Shown: one piece after another, positions 10,814-19,066 of the stretch | Numbering within the stretch: position 1 is the stretch's first letter | Layout of the letters: each line of letters begins with the position of its first letter | Assembly: GCF_900110555.1 (NCBI RefSeq) | Contig: NZ_FOEE01000005.1 | Coordinates: 124,001-188,000 of the forward strand | Direction of reading: 5' to 3' | Length of the DNA stretch: 64,000 bases | Origin: Trujillonella endophytica | GTDB lineage: Bacteria > Actinomycetota > Actinomycetes > Mycobacteriales > Geodermatophilaceae | Position numbers and translations under genes: made by a program | The notes under the pieces: model-generated | What the model was told of the DNA's origin: nothing | Seen by the model: the letters and a program-made list of their open reading frames with translations, nothing else | Database searches by the model: none

Positions 10814-11491
10814 ATGGACCACTCGGCGGGGGGAGACGAGCTCGCTCGACCCGAGAGCTACACCTGGCCGCTGCTCGTGGTGGTGGTGGCGGTGCTGCCG
10901 CAGGCGGTGGTCCCCGCGCAGTACCGGGTGGGTCCGCCGCTGGTGGTCCCGGTCACCGAGACCGTCGCGCTGCTGGTGCTGCTGGCCATCGCGGCTCGCC
11001 CCGGCCCCGTTCCGCGCAGCGCCCGCTCCGCCCTGCTCGTCCTGTTCGGCCTGCTGGCCGCGGCCAACACCTTCGCCGCCGCCCGGCTGGTGACGCTGGT
11101 GCTGGGCGACGGGGAGTTCGAGGGCGTCGAGCTCACGGCCGGGCGGCTCCTGGTCGCGGGCCTCCTGGTCCTGGTGATCAACGTGGTGACCTTCGCGCTG
11201 CTCTACTGGGAGCTGGACGGCGGGGGGCCGGCCGGACGCGTCGCCGAGCGGGCGCCGTACCCGGACTTCCAATTCCCGCAGACGGGCACCCAGGGCCTGG
11301 CGGAGCCGGGCTGGCAACCGCGCTTCGGGGACCACCTGTACGTCGCGTTCACCAACCTGGTCGCGTTCGGCCCCACCGACGCCATGCCGCTGACCCGTCG
11401 GGTCAAGGGCCTCATGGCGCTGCAGTCGACGATCTCCCTCGGCGTCCTCGTGGTGGTGCTCGCCCGGGTGATCAACATCCTGCCCGGCTGA
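10814..11491 (+). CDS. Hypothetical multi-pass membrane protein (DUF1345-like C-terminus)
   Basis: A 225-residue membrane protein. Four hydrophobic helices are followed by a loop and a conserved-looking end: FGDHLYVAFTNLVAFGPTDAM, then a last helix ending ARVINILPG. The Phe/Thr-rich hairpin before the last helix looks like a re-entrant pore loop, as in DUF1345 and small channel-like proteins; transport activity is inference. The ATG at 10814 follows GGAGGGG by about 10 nt. A TACCGT box at 10743-10748 could be the -10. Confidence 0.6.
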   Translation: MDHSAGGDELARPESYTWPLLVVVVAVLPQAVVPAQYRVGPPLVVPVTETVALLVLLAIAARPGPVPRSARSALLVLFGLLAAANTFAAARLVTLVLGDGEFEGVELTAGRLLVAGLLVLVINVVTFALLYWELDGGGPAGRVAERAPYPDFQFPQTGTQGLAEPGWQPRFGDHLYVAFTNLVAFGPTDAMPLTRRVKGLMALQSTISLGVLVVVLARVINILPG

Positions 11492-11495
11492 GCGG

Positions 11496-12038
11496 TCAGA
11501 CCGGCCCGGGGCCGCCCTCCGGGGTGATCACGTACCACCACCCGCCGTTGAGGAACACGTCGTGGCAGAGCACCTCGCCGGGCCCCTCGTTCGCGTAGGT
11601 GTAGAGCGGATGGCCGGCATAGGTGACCTGCACCGTGCCGTCCCTGCGCTGCGTGGTGCCCAGGAGTGCGGAGTCGGCGGCCCCGTCGGCCTGCGGGGTG
11701 CCGTCGGTGAGCACGGGCGGCCAGGCGGCGGCGCACTCGTCGTAGCAGTCCGGGGAGTTCGGCCGCTCCCGGTCGAACAGGTAGATCGCCTGACCGTTGC
11801 CGTCGAAGAGCATCACCCCGAACTCGCTGTCGCCGGTGACGATCGTCGTCCCGGGGGCGGGACCGGGGGAGGGGGGCGGGGACGGCGTCGTCGGCGGCGG
11901 CGGCTCGGACGTGCCCGGGGTCGCGGATGTCGGGGTGCCCGTCGCCGACGCCCCGGTCGGCTCGTCGTCGCCGCACCCGGCCACCAGCAGACCGGCGGCG
12001 AGGGCGAGCGCGGACAGGGCGGTGCGGGCAGCGGGCAC
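11496..12038 (-). CDS. Lipoprotein with secreted repeats (COG4315/Lipoprotein_15 type)
   Basis: A 180-residue predicted lipoprotein. The N-terminus carries a hydrophobic stretch ending in the lipobox LVAGC (Cys near residue 19). A Pro/Thr/Ser linker follows (about 22-65). The C-terminal half has two copies of the small repeat typical of this family, one containing GQAIYLFDRE and CYDECAAAWPP, the other VTYAGHPLYTYANE. The family has no proven function. The GTG start at 12038 has GAGGAGG 6 nt upstream. It is convergent with the membrane-protein gene, 4 nt away. Confidence 0.8.
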   Translation of the reverse strand: MPAARTALSALALAAGLLVAGCGDDEPTGASATGTPTSATPGTSEPPPPTTPSPPPSPGPAPGTTIVTGDSEFGVMLFDGNGQAIYLFDRERPNSPDCYDECAAAWPPVLTDGTPQADGAADSALLGTTQRRDGTVQVTYAGHPLYTYANEGPGEVLCHDVFLNGGWWYVITPEGGPGPV

Positions 12039-12216
12039 GTCGGCCTCCTCGACAGCGGTGCGGCGGAGCCACTCTCCCAGGGCCGGGTCGGCGGGGGACC
12101 GGGTGCGCGAGCGGCTGTCGGGGGGGCACGGCACTCTCCGGGGCCCGTTGACGCGCACCGGCGCGAACCCCGATCGTGGGCCTCCCGTCCCGGTGGACCG
12201 ACCCGGAGGCACCGCC

Positions 12217-12684
12217 ATGTCCGAGCAGGCCGGAACTCGCCGCACCTCCGGGCGCCCGCCGGGCAGCGCCGTGCCGGACGGGAGCGCCGTGCCGGACGGG
12301 AGTGCCGTGCCGGACGGCAGCGCCGCGACCGTCGGCAGCAGCGCCGTCGTCGGGAGCGCCGCCACCGCGGGGAGCGTGGCCGTCGTCGGCAGCGCCGCCA
12401 CCGCGGGGAGCGCCGCCGTCGTCGGCAGCGCGGCCACCCTTGCGAGCGCCGCCGTGTCGCTGAGCACGGGGGTCGCCGGCAGCGCCGGGGTGATCGGCAG
12501 TGCCGGGGTCGCCCTCAGCGCGGGCGTCGTCGGCAGCGCCGGCATCGTCGCCGGCCTGGCCAACGTCGGCTGCACCGCGTGCGTGGCATGCATCGCGTGC
12601 GTCGACTGCGTGGGCTGCGTCGGCTGCGTGGGGTGTGTCGGGCTCCGCGGCGCCGTGGGCGCGGTCGGCGTGCGCCGCCGGTAG
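12217..12684 (+). CDS. Hexad-repeat protein with Cys-rich ladder
   Basis: A 155-residue protein of unknown function. After about 15 residues the rest divides without gaps into 23 six-residue units. Early units are GSAVPD (three times), then GSAATV, GSSAVV, GSAGVI and similar. Units 18-21 are GCTACV, ACIACV, DCVGCV and GCVGCV, giving eight cysteines at exact 3-residue spacing. The tail is basic (VRRR). Strict hexad periodicity is the hallmark of left-handed beta-helices, in which the cysteines would stack in columns; fold, metal binding or disulfides are inference. No signal peptide is seen. CGGAGG lies 7 nt before the ATG at 12217. Confidence 0.7.
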   Translation: MSEQAGTRRTSGRPPGSAVPDGSAVPDGSAVPDGSAATVGSSAVVGSAATAGSVAVVGSAATAGSAAVVGSAATLASAAVSLSTGVAGSAGVIGSAGVALSAGVVGSAGIVAGLANVGCTACVACIACVDCVGCVGCVGCVGLRGAVGAVGVRRR

Positions 12685-12722
12685 GGCACCGGCGGGAACC
12701 GGGCCCGGGGATCCCGGCGCGG

Positions 12723-13436
12723 CTACGGCGTGGTGGCCAGGTAGACCGTGTTCGTGGCCGAACCACCCTGCAGCGGGTTGGCGAAGCCGACCACCGCCGC
12801 ATCGACGTCGACGAAGACCTCCGACAGCGCCGCCAGGTACTCCCCGTCCGGCGGATCGTTCGACCACAGCGAGAAGACGCCGCCGGGCCGCAGCGACGCG
12901 GCCAGCCGCCGGATGCCGGCCGGGCCGTAGAACGGGGCGGAGGCCTCGTGAAGCAGGTGCCCGGGGGAGTGGTCGATGTCGACGACGACGGCGTCGAAGA
13001 GCCGCCCCGGGGCGTCCGGATCCACCCTGCCCTCCTCGACCATCGCGAAGAAGTCGCCGTGCACCAGCCGGCACCGCGGGTCCGCGGCGACGGCCCGCCC
13101 CACCGGCAGCAGCCCCTGCTGGTGCCACGCGATGACCGGCTCGAGCAGGTCGACGACCAGGACCTCGTGGACCCGGGGGTCGGCGAGGACCGCCTGCGCG
13201 GTGTAGCCGAGACCCAGCCCCCCGACCGCGACGTCGAGCCGGTCGCCCTCGAGCCGCTCCAGGGCGAGCCGGGCGACCTCGACCTCGGCGACCGTGAACA
13301 GGGAGGACATCAGGTACTCGTCGCCCAGCTTGACCTCGAACACGTCGGCCCCGGTCACCGGTTCCCGCCGCCGGCGGAGGGTGAGCTCACCGATCGGGGT
13401 CGAGCACCAGGCGAGCTCCTCGAAGCGTGTGCCCAC
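12723..13436 (-). CDS. Spermidine synthase-like methyltransferase-fold protein
   Basis: About 237 residues with the Rossmann fold of polyamine aminopropyltransferases. Motif I is seen as VAVGGLGLGYTAQ, the acidic end of strand 2 as VLVVDLLEPV, and a DAVVVDIDHSPG segment. Aminopropyltransferases normally carry an Asp-rich catalytic DDG/E motif that is not clear here, so it may be a homologue with another role. The GTG at 13436 was chosen because the upstream codons are low-complexity; GAAGGGG lies just before it. Confidence 0.7.
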   Translation of the reverse strand: MGTRFEELAWCSTPIGELTLRRRREPVTGADVFEVKLGDEYLMSSLFTVAEVEVARLALERLEGDRLDVAVGGLGLGYTAQAVLADPRVHEVLVVDLLEPVIAWHQQGLLPVGRAVAADPRCRLVHGDFFAMVEEGRVDPDAPGRLFDAVVVDIDHSPGHLLHEASAPFYGPAGIRRLAASLRPGGVFSLWSNDPPDGEYLAALSEVFVDVDAAVVGFANPLQGGSATNTVYLATTP

Positions 13437-13515
13437 GCGGCCCCTTCCCCTCGTCGATCGACCGGCGCGGCCCGGCTCCCGTGGCACTGTCCCTCCCCGG
13501 GCCCCGTGGCGCACC

Positions 13516-13881
13516 TCAGTGCGCCGCGCCGGCCCTGAGCGCGGCCTCGACGAGCCAGCCGGCGACCTCGTCGTCGATGTCCCGGAGGTCGTGCACCTCC
13601 AGATGGTGCATCCAGTGCGCCGGGGTCGGGTGCGCCACCTCCTTCCAGCGGGGCGAGGGATCGTGCCGGCCGAGCACGATCGACAGGACGACGTCGGCCG
13701 CCGGGCGGTGCAGGTACTGCCCCGGGCGCCAGAGGTGGGCGAAGCTTCGGTGGCGCCGGAAGGCGACCTGGCTGGTCGTCGCCCGCACCCGGACGTCGCC
13801 GACGTCCCGGAGCAGGTCCGAGACGCGAGCGAGCACGGCCGACCCGAGCGGCGAGTCGGCGAAGAACTCCTCCGGCGTCAT
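13516..13881 (-). CDS. DUF5655-like / luciferase-family domain protein
   Basis: A 121-residue soluble protein. Recognisable features are the VRATTSQVAFRRHRSFAHLWRPGQYL segment and the HHLEVHDLRDIDDEVAGWL end, which resemble DUF5655 domain proteins; no function is established. Its ATG overlaps the stop of the CPBP protease gene (ATGA), so it is the second gene of a coupled pair. Confidence 0.65.
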   Translation of the reverse strand: MTPEEFFADSPLGSAVLARVSDLLRDVGDVRVRATTSQVAFRRHRSFAHLWRPGQYLHRPAADVVLSIVLGRHDPSPRWKEVAHPTPAHWMHHLEVHDLRDIDDEVAGWLVEAALRAGAAH

Positions 13882-14690
13882 GTGCTGCGCGCGTCGTGCC
13901 GGGCGGTCGTCGCCGCCGCGCGCCGGTCGGCGGCCAGCACGGCCATCGCCGCGGCGATCACACCGACGGAGACCACCGCTGCCACCGCGCCCTCGCCGCC
14001 GCGCGTCCCGCTGACGACGTTCACCGCCGTGTGCGCCAGGGCGACCACCAGGAGGCTGCCGCTGCGCTCGTACAGCCGGCCCAGGACGACGGCGCCGCTG
14101 GCCAGGCCGATCAGCCAGCCGGGCACGACGACGGGGGAGAGACCGGCGAGGCCGCTGTCGATCCAGAACAGCGGGAGGTGCCACAGCGCCCACGGGACGG
14201 TGAGGATCAGGGCGGCGTCGCGCAGCCCGAGCCGCCGGCGCAGGCGCGTCCACGCCAGTCCGCGCCAGCCGACCTCCTCGCCCAGTCCGCCCACGACCAG
14301 GAGCAGGAGGAACACCACCGGCCACGGCCAGGCCGGCACCCCGGGCATCTCCGCGAAGTCGCCCGCCGAGGGCCCGTCGCCGACCACGGTCACGACGGCG
14401 GCCGCGACCGCGCCGAGGAGCAGCGGGGTGAGCGCCAGGACCCACCAGCGGATCGCGCCCGGCCGGCCCCGCAGCCGGCGCAGCCCCGCCCGTCCGCCCG
14501 TCGCCGCGGTCACGAGCAGCGCAGCCAGCATCGGACCGACCAGACCCGGGACGTGGCTCGCCGTCCCGCCGGCGAGCGCGACCGGCACCCACCACGCCCA
14601 GGAGAGGGCGACGGCCAGGACGACGTAGGCGACCAGTGGCCGGTCGCGGACCACCTCGCGCAGCACCTCGCCGAGGTCGGCACGGCTCAC
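13878..14690 (-). CDS. CPBP family intramembrane metalloprotease (CAAX protease-like)
   Basis: A 270-residue membrane protein with about eight hydrophobic helices. The Abi/CPBP signature is present: EEVGWRG (EExxxR) around residue 150, then WALWHLPLF with the His of motif 2, and a late HTAVNV motif. Family members are Rce1-like intramembrane peptidases, some linked to bacteriocin immunity. The GTG at 14690 has GGAGGAGG about 8 nt upstream. It is followed by an overlapping DUF5655-like gene. Confidence 0.88.
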   Translation of the reverse strand: MSRADLGEVLREVVRDRPLVAYVVLAVALSWAWWVPVALAGGTASHVPGLVGPMLAALLVTAATGGRAGLRRLRGRPGAIRWWVLALTPLLLGAVAAAVVTVVGDGPSAGDFAEMPGVPAWPWPVVFLLLLVVGGLGEEVGWRGLAWTRLRRRLGLRDAALILTVPWALWHLPLFWIDSGLAGLSPVVVPGWLIGLASGAVVLGRLYERSGSLLVVALAHTAVNVVSGTRGGEGAVAAVVSVGVIAAAMAVLAADRRAAATTARHDARST

Positions 14691-14871
14691 GTCCGCGTCC
14701 TCCTCCTGGCACCTGCTGTCCCGGGCGACGCTAGCCCGGGGGGCGCCCCGGAGGGGACGGACCAAGGACCTGCGCGGGAGGGCCGGACGGCCACGGGTGG
14801 CTGGTCGGAACGGCGTCGGGCGTCGTCCGACGGCAGGGAGGAGCGTTCTCGGCGTGCAGGCGGGTGGTTCC

Positions 14872-15678
14872 CTACCGCAGGCCCCAGGCGAGCGCCATCG
14901 GCTGCTCGACGGGCATGCGACCGTTCACGACGCCGGGCGCCCAGCCGCCCAGGACCTGGCGCTCCATCGCAGCCCTGGCCTCCTCGGGGGCCTCGGCGAC
15001 GAGCGTGCCCATCGGCGTGAGATCGATGTAGTTCCAGAGGAATTCGACCGGTCCGGGTAGGTCGAGGACGGCGAAGTACTCCGTGCACGTGACGTCACGG
15101 AAGCCGGCCCCGGTCAGCAGATCCGCGAGCACCGACGGGTCGTGGAGGGAGAACACCGCGCTCACGAAGGCTCCGAGGTGCGGATCCAGGTTGTCGGCGA
15201 TGGCCCGTTCCATCACCTCGAACAGGGGCTGGATCCGACCGGGGGTGTTGACGACGACCCGGCCACCCGGTGCCAGCACCCGGTGCAGTTCGCCCAAGGC
15301 GCCCGCCCGGTCCTCCATGAACATGAGCCCCATCTGGCAGAGCGCCACGTCGTAGGACTCGTCGGGCAGGGGGAGCGACGCCGCGTCGGCCACCTGCCAG
15401 GCGATGGGTGCGCCGCCGGACGGGACCGACTCGGCGATCTCGATCATGTCCGGAGCGAGATCGATGCCGGTCACCGACCCGGTCGGACCGACCTGCTCGG
15501 CGGCTGCCCTGGTGATGACTCCCGTTCCGCAGGCGACGTCGAGCACCCGCGCGCCGGGCTGCAGCGCGGCCGTGCGCAGGAACTCGGCGGACACGGGCGT
15601 GGCGATCGAGGGCACGAAGAAGCGCTGGTAGAGCTCGGCTGCGGTACCCGAGTAGTGGCGGTAGGTCGCGGTGGTCAT
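14872..15678 (-). CDS. Class I SAM-dependent methyltransferase (UbiE/Methyltransf_11 type)
   Basis: A 268-residue soluble methyltransferase. SAM-binding motif I is VLDVACGTGVITR (about residue 46), followed by VTGIDLAPDMI (motif II) and a VALCQMGLMFM strand, with LAPGGRVVVNTPG after it. The substrate is unknown. The ATG at 15678 has GAGGAG upstream; a longer frame from 15780 lacks a ribosome site. It lies 125 nt downstream of a LuxR regulator gene on the same strand, which may control it. Confidence 0.88.
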   Translation of the reverse strand: MTTATYRHYSGTAAELYQRFFVPSIATPVSAEFLRTAALQPGARVLDVACGTGVITRAAAEQVGPTGSVTGIDLAPDMIEIAESVPSGGAPIAWQVADAASLPLPDESYDVALCQMGLMFMEDRAGALGELHRVLAPGGRVVVNTPGRIQPLFEVMERAIADNLDPHLGAFVSAVFSLHDPSVLADLLTGAGFRDVTCTEYFAVLDLPGPVEFLWNYIDLTPMGTLVAEAPEEARAAMERQVLGGWAPGVVNGRMPVEQPMALAWGLR

Positions 15679-15803
15679 CGCGGTCTCCTCGCAGGGCAGG
15701 AGATGGGGACGAGGGGACCCTAGGAAGCGCCGCTCGGTCCCCGCATCGCACGATCGACACATCCGGTCGGTGGTGCGCATGGGTCATGCGCACCACCGCC
15801 GGT

Positions 15804-17414
15804 CTACAGCAGGTCGTGCTCGTAGGCGTAGGCGACGGCTGCTGCTCGGCTCCTGACGCCGAGCTTGGCGAAGGTGTTCTCGAGATGCCGGCGCACGGTG
15901 TGCTGGCTGATCCCCAGCCGGGAGGCGATCTGGCGGCTGGTGCTGCCTCCGGCCACCAACACCAGCACCTCCCGCTCGCGCTCGGACAGCGGGCCTCGTC
16001 CCACCTGCCCGCCGGCGAGCCGGCACACCCGCCTCAGGTCCGGCCCTGCTCCCAGCGACGTGAAGATCGCCCGGGCGGTGCCGAACTCGAGCGCCGCCGA
16101 TGCGCTGTCGCCCGATGCGGCGCAGCCGAGACCCATGAGCACTGCGCTCCGGGCGGCGTCGTACGGCATGCCGAGTCGCTGCCACGTCGTGCGGGCTTCG
16201 CGCAGGTGCACCATCGCGTCGGTGGTCCGGCCGGACGCGAGCAGGGCGGCACCCGTCGCCTGACCTGCCATGGCCTTCAGCACGGGGGAGCTCGTCTGGT
16301 CCGCGATCGAGGTCAACTCGGCCGCGGCCTCGGTCGCGCCCGTGACGTCGTCCACGGCGACCCGGATCTCCACCGCGGCGGCCAGGAGGCCCGGCCGCCG
16401 GAACGGCTGGCGCGCCTCCCGCAGGGCCCGCCCGATGCCGGCCGCCGCCGACGGTGCGTCTCCGCGCACCAGCTCCAGCAGCGCCAACCCCGGCATCGGC
16501 TCGTAGCCGGCCCGGCCGGCCCTCCGATACGCAGCGGCCGCTGCCGGGAGGTCACCGCGCACGCGGCACAGCTCGCCCTCCTGGTAGCGCGCCAGGCCGA
16601 GTGCCGGATGGGGCGGATCGCTCAGCCGATCACGGGCCTCCGCCACCGTCGCGAGCGCGCCCGCCCAGTCCCCGGCCGCCTGGCGCAGCTGGGACTGGTG
16701 CACCAGGCACTGGCCGCGATAGGGGACCAGATCCGGCTGCGCCCGGCACCACCCGTCGAGTGCTGCCGTCCATTCCGCCGCCCGGGCCAGATCGAAGAGC
16801 TGCAGGCACTCGAGGATCACCGCGCAGTACGCGATCCCCGACACGATCGGCCCCACCTCGCCGGAGCAGACCGCGAGCATCACCTCGTCCAGCCGCGCCA
16901 GCCCGCCCGCCTCGTCTCCCGATGCCACCAGCGCCTGGCCGTGCCCGAGGGTCGACAGCGCCGCCAGATCGGCGTCCTGGAAGCGCGAGGCGATGTCTCC
17001 GGCCTGCACGGCGAGCCCTCGCGCGCCGGCGGCGTCGTCGGCGTCGAGAGCGGCCAGCACGCCGGGGATCAGCAGGTAGCCGCGTGCCGGGCAGTCGAGG
17101 TCGGGGCCGAGCACGGACCGGCCACGGCTCAGCCAACCCCCGGCGTGCGCCATCTGTCCGCGCATCATCGAGCAGAAGGCAGCCCAGAACGCGCACCGGG
17201 CCGCGTCCGCCGGTTCCCCCACGTCGGCGTGGCGGTTGTACGCGTGCTCCCAGGTGGCAGCCGCCTCGCCGTCCTCGCCGAGCAGGTAGGCGGCTACGGC
17301 GCGCCGCTCGAGGTCGGCGGGGGAGAGGTCTGCGAGCGGGACCCGGGACAGGAGGCGGTACGCGACTGCCCAGGTGCGCTCCGCGAACGGGTCAGCGGCC
17401 GCTGCTCCGGCCAT
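15804..17414 (-). CDS. LuxR family transcriptional regulator with TPR-like N-terminus
   Basis: A 536-residue regulator. The C-terminal ~65 residues form the GerE/LuxR helix-turn-helix (LSEREREVLVLVAGG, then SRQIASRLGISQHTVRRHLENTF). The preceding ~450 residues are Ala/Leu-rich helical repeats of TPR type. There is no AAA/P-loop domain as in full-length LAL/MalT regulators. The start is ambiguous: ATG at 17414 or GTG at 17420. The start region abuts a frameshifted relE remnant. Its ligand is unknown; the downstream methyltransferase gene is a candidate target. Confidence 0.85.
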   Translation of the reverse strand: MAGAAAADPFAERTWAVAYRLLSRVPLADLSPADLERRAVAAYLLGEDGEAAATWEHAYNRHADVGEPADAARCAFWAAFCSMMRGQMAHAGGWLSRGRSVLGPDLDCPARGYLLIPGVLAALDADDAAGARGLAVQAGDIASRFQDADLAALSTLGHGQALVASGDEAGGLARLDEVMLAVCSGEVGPIVSGIAYCAVILECLQLFDLARAAEWTAALDGWCRAQPDLVPYRGQCLVHQSQLRQAAGDWAGALATVAEARDRLSDPPHPALGLARYQEGELCRVRGDLPAAAAAYRRAGRAGYEPMPGLALLELVRGDAPSAAAGIGRALREARQPFRRPGLLAAAVEIRVAVDDVTGATEAAAELTSIADQTSSPVLKAMAGQATGAALLASGRTTDAMVHLREARTTWQRLGMPYDAARSAVLMGLGCAASGDSASAALEFGTARAIFTSLGAGPDLRRVCRLAGGQVGRGPLSEREREVLVLVAGGSTSRQIASRLGISQHTVRRHLENTFAKLGVRSRAAAVAYAYEHDLL

Positions 17415-17650
17415 GCGGACCAGCGTGGCACACAGACGAGCCGATGTGCCGTGGACTCCTCGTCGTGGACGGAGTGATGACCCGGTACCGGCCACGGCGT
17501 GCGGACCGGTAGCCGTCCAGCTCGGAGCGCAGCCGCTTGCCGACGCGGGAGGGGTCAGCTGCCAGGGGGCCGTACGGGAAGCCGACCACTTGCACGGCAA
17601 CGGGCTCGGGGAGGTCGTGCTCGATGGCCCGCGTGGCGGCCGCGGACAGC
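17410..17650 (-). pseudogene. relE-like toxin remnant, 5'-truncated and frameshifted
   Basis: The minus strand encodes LSAAATRAIEHDLPEPVAV followed by GPLAADPSRVGKRLR and SARRGRYRVI, clearly homologous to the intact toxin at 26282-26557. The first ten residues are missing (replaced by unrelated sequence) and reading is lost after YRVI. Comparing the DNA with the intact gene, one T is missing near 17475. Restoring it gives HSVHDEES, matching YSIHDDHV. No antitoxin gene remains beside it. This is a dead paralogue. Confidence 0.7.
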
Positions 17651-17965
17651 AGGCAGCGCGGCGACAGGCTGGTTCTCAGCACCCTGGCCGCGGGCGTGCT
17701 GCCGGCGCTGACGGCAAGACCCGTAGTCACCGCGGAGCTCGCTCTCGTGGTCGCGGTGAGCACGATCCCGGGCGAGCTGGAGCGGCTACCCGCCGCCGTG
17801 CTCGTGAACGTCGTCCTGCTCGCCGCGGCGATCTACCTTCACCCGGTGCAGGGTCTGCTGGGCACCGAGGCGGTCGGTCCGGTGGAGCTGGCCGCCGACG
17901 TGGTCCGGGCCCTGCCGGCGGCGTCGGCCGTGTTCGTCTGCCGGCGTGTCGGAGCGGGTCGGTGA
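17624..17965 (+). pseudogene. 5'-truncated membrane protein ORF coupled to K+ channel gene
   Basis: The frame ends in a plausible membrane protein C-terminus (two hydrophobic segments around RLVLSTLAAGVLPALTA and RLPAAVLVNVVLLAAAIYL). Its first codons are simply antisense to the relE remnant, so the original 5' end appears to be lost. The stop overlaps the GTG of the K+ channel gene (GTGA), which implies that an intact version was once co-translated with the channel. The family was not recognised. It may still be expressed as a short protein. Confidence 0.4.
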
Positions 17966-18867
17966 CCGGCGACGTCGGCGCCTGGCTCTCGACGGCCGCG
18001 GGTGCGGCGCTGGTCCTCTTGGTGCTCCGGGATGTCTTCGACCGGCTTTGGCACCCCAGCGCGCGGGGTGGCCTGAGCCAGTGGCTGCTCGCGGGCGTGT
18101 GGGGGCTGACCGCGCCGGTCCGCCGCCGGCCCGGCCGCAGCCCGCGCGGGATCGAGCTCACCGGATCCGCGGCGATGGCGGCCGTCGTCGGCAGCTGGGT
18201 CGTCCTCGTCGTCGTCGGCTGGACCCTCGTGTACCTGCCGCGCATGCCGGAGGGCTTCCTCTTCGGCGGCGGGGAGCAGGGCGCTGCCCCGGGCGGCGCC
18301 CTGCTCGACGCGCTCTACCTGTCGCTGGTGACCCTGAGCACCCTGGGCTTCGGGGACGTGGTCCCGGACGCGGGGTGGCTGCGGGTCGTCGTCCCGCTGG
18401 AGGCGCTCGCCGGCTTCGCGCTGCTCACCGCGGGGGTCACCTGGGTGCTGCAGATCTACCCGGTGCTCAGCCGTCGCCGGGTGCTGGCGGCGCGCCTGGC
18501 GCTGCTGCGGGAGTCGGTGGAGGGCGCTGGCGTGCAGCCGGACGTCCGGCTGCTCGAGGACCTGGCCGTCGAGCTGGTGCGCGTCCGGGTCGACCTGGTG
18601 CAACACGCCGAGACGTACTACGTCGCCGACGGCCAACCGGAGGTCTCGCTGGCTGCCGGACTGGAGGTGGCGGCCGCGCTGGCCGACCAGGGGCGGCGCT
18701 CGCCGGATCCGGAGGTCCGCGGGGCCGCGGCACTGCTGGGGAGCGCGCTCGCCTCCCTGGCCCGCCTGCTGGACCACGACTTCCTGCGCACCGGCGGGCC
18801 GGTCGAGCAGATCGTGCGCGCGTACGCGGCCGACCACGGCCATCCGTTCGGCGAGCGGTCGGCCTGA
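17962..18867 (+). CDS. Two-pore-type potassium channel family protein
   Basis: A 301-residue membrane protein. Two N-terminal hydrophobic helices precede a pore helix and the selectivity filter TLGFGD (about residue 130), then a third helix ending VLQIYPVLSRRR. The C-terminal ~140 residues are a soluble helical domain. TxGFGD is the K+ channel signature; gating ligand is unknown. The GTG start at 17962 overlaps the stop of a truncated membrane ORF. A 7-bp hairpin follows the stop. Confidence 0.85.
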   Translation: MTGDVGAWLSTAAGAALVLLVLRDVFDRLWHPSARGGLSQWLLAGVWGLTAPVRRRPGRSPRGIELTGSAAMAAVVGSWVVLVVVGWTLVYLPRMPEGFLFGGGEQGAAPGGALLDALYLSLVTLSTLGFGDVVPDAGWLRVVVPLEALAGFALLTAGVTWVLQIYPVLSRRRVLAARLALLRESVEGAGVQPDVRLLEDLAVELVRVRVDLVQHAETYYVADGQPEVSLAAGLEVAAALADQGRRSPDPEVRGAAALLGSALASLARLLDHDFLRTGGPVEQIVRAYAADHGHPFGERSA

Positions 18868-18872
18868 CGACG

Positions 18873-18891
18873 GACCACCCGTCAGGTGGTC
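18873..18891 (+). terminator. Short hairpin after K+ channel gene
   Basis: Perfect 7-bp inverted repeat GACCACC / GGTGGTC with a 5-nt loop, 6 nt after the channel stop codon. No T-run follows, as is usual in this GC-rich lineage. Confidence 0.4.
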
Positions 18892-19066
18892 AGCGACAGG
18901 GCGGCTCGACGGAGTCGATGGTCTCGTCCACCGGGCGCCGCCCTGTCGGCGGAACCGGAGGGGCGCTGATCGGCGCCCACCCCAGGCGCAGCACGACCTG
19001 GGGGGAGCGCCCCTCGGCGAGGAACGCGGCGCTGCTCGATTCGATGTACCAGGCCTCGACAGCTGG
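18890..19066 (-). pseudogene. C-terminal remnant of an Acg-type nitroreductase
   Basis: The minus strand encodes AWYIESSSAAFLAEGRSP followed by QVVLRLGWAP and PPTGRRPVDETIDS. This resembles the C-terminal end of Acg-family nitroreductase-like proteins (dormancy-associated flavoproteins). Only about 55 residues remain and there is no start. Its 5' side joins directly to a hydrolase fragment in a different frame. Confidence 0.5.

Noticed and set aside
11797-12216. N-terminal extension of the hexad-repeat protein
   Set aside because: The frame stays open upstream, but the extension is antisense to the lipoprotein gene, and the ATG at 12217 has a good ribosome site.
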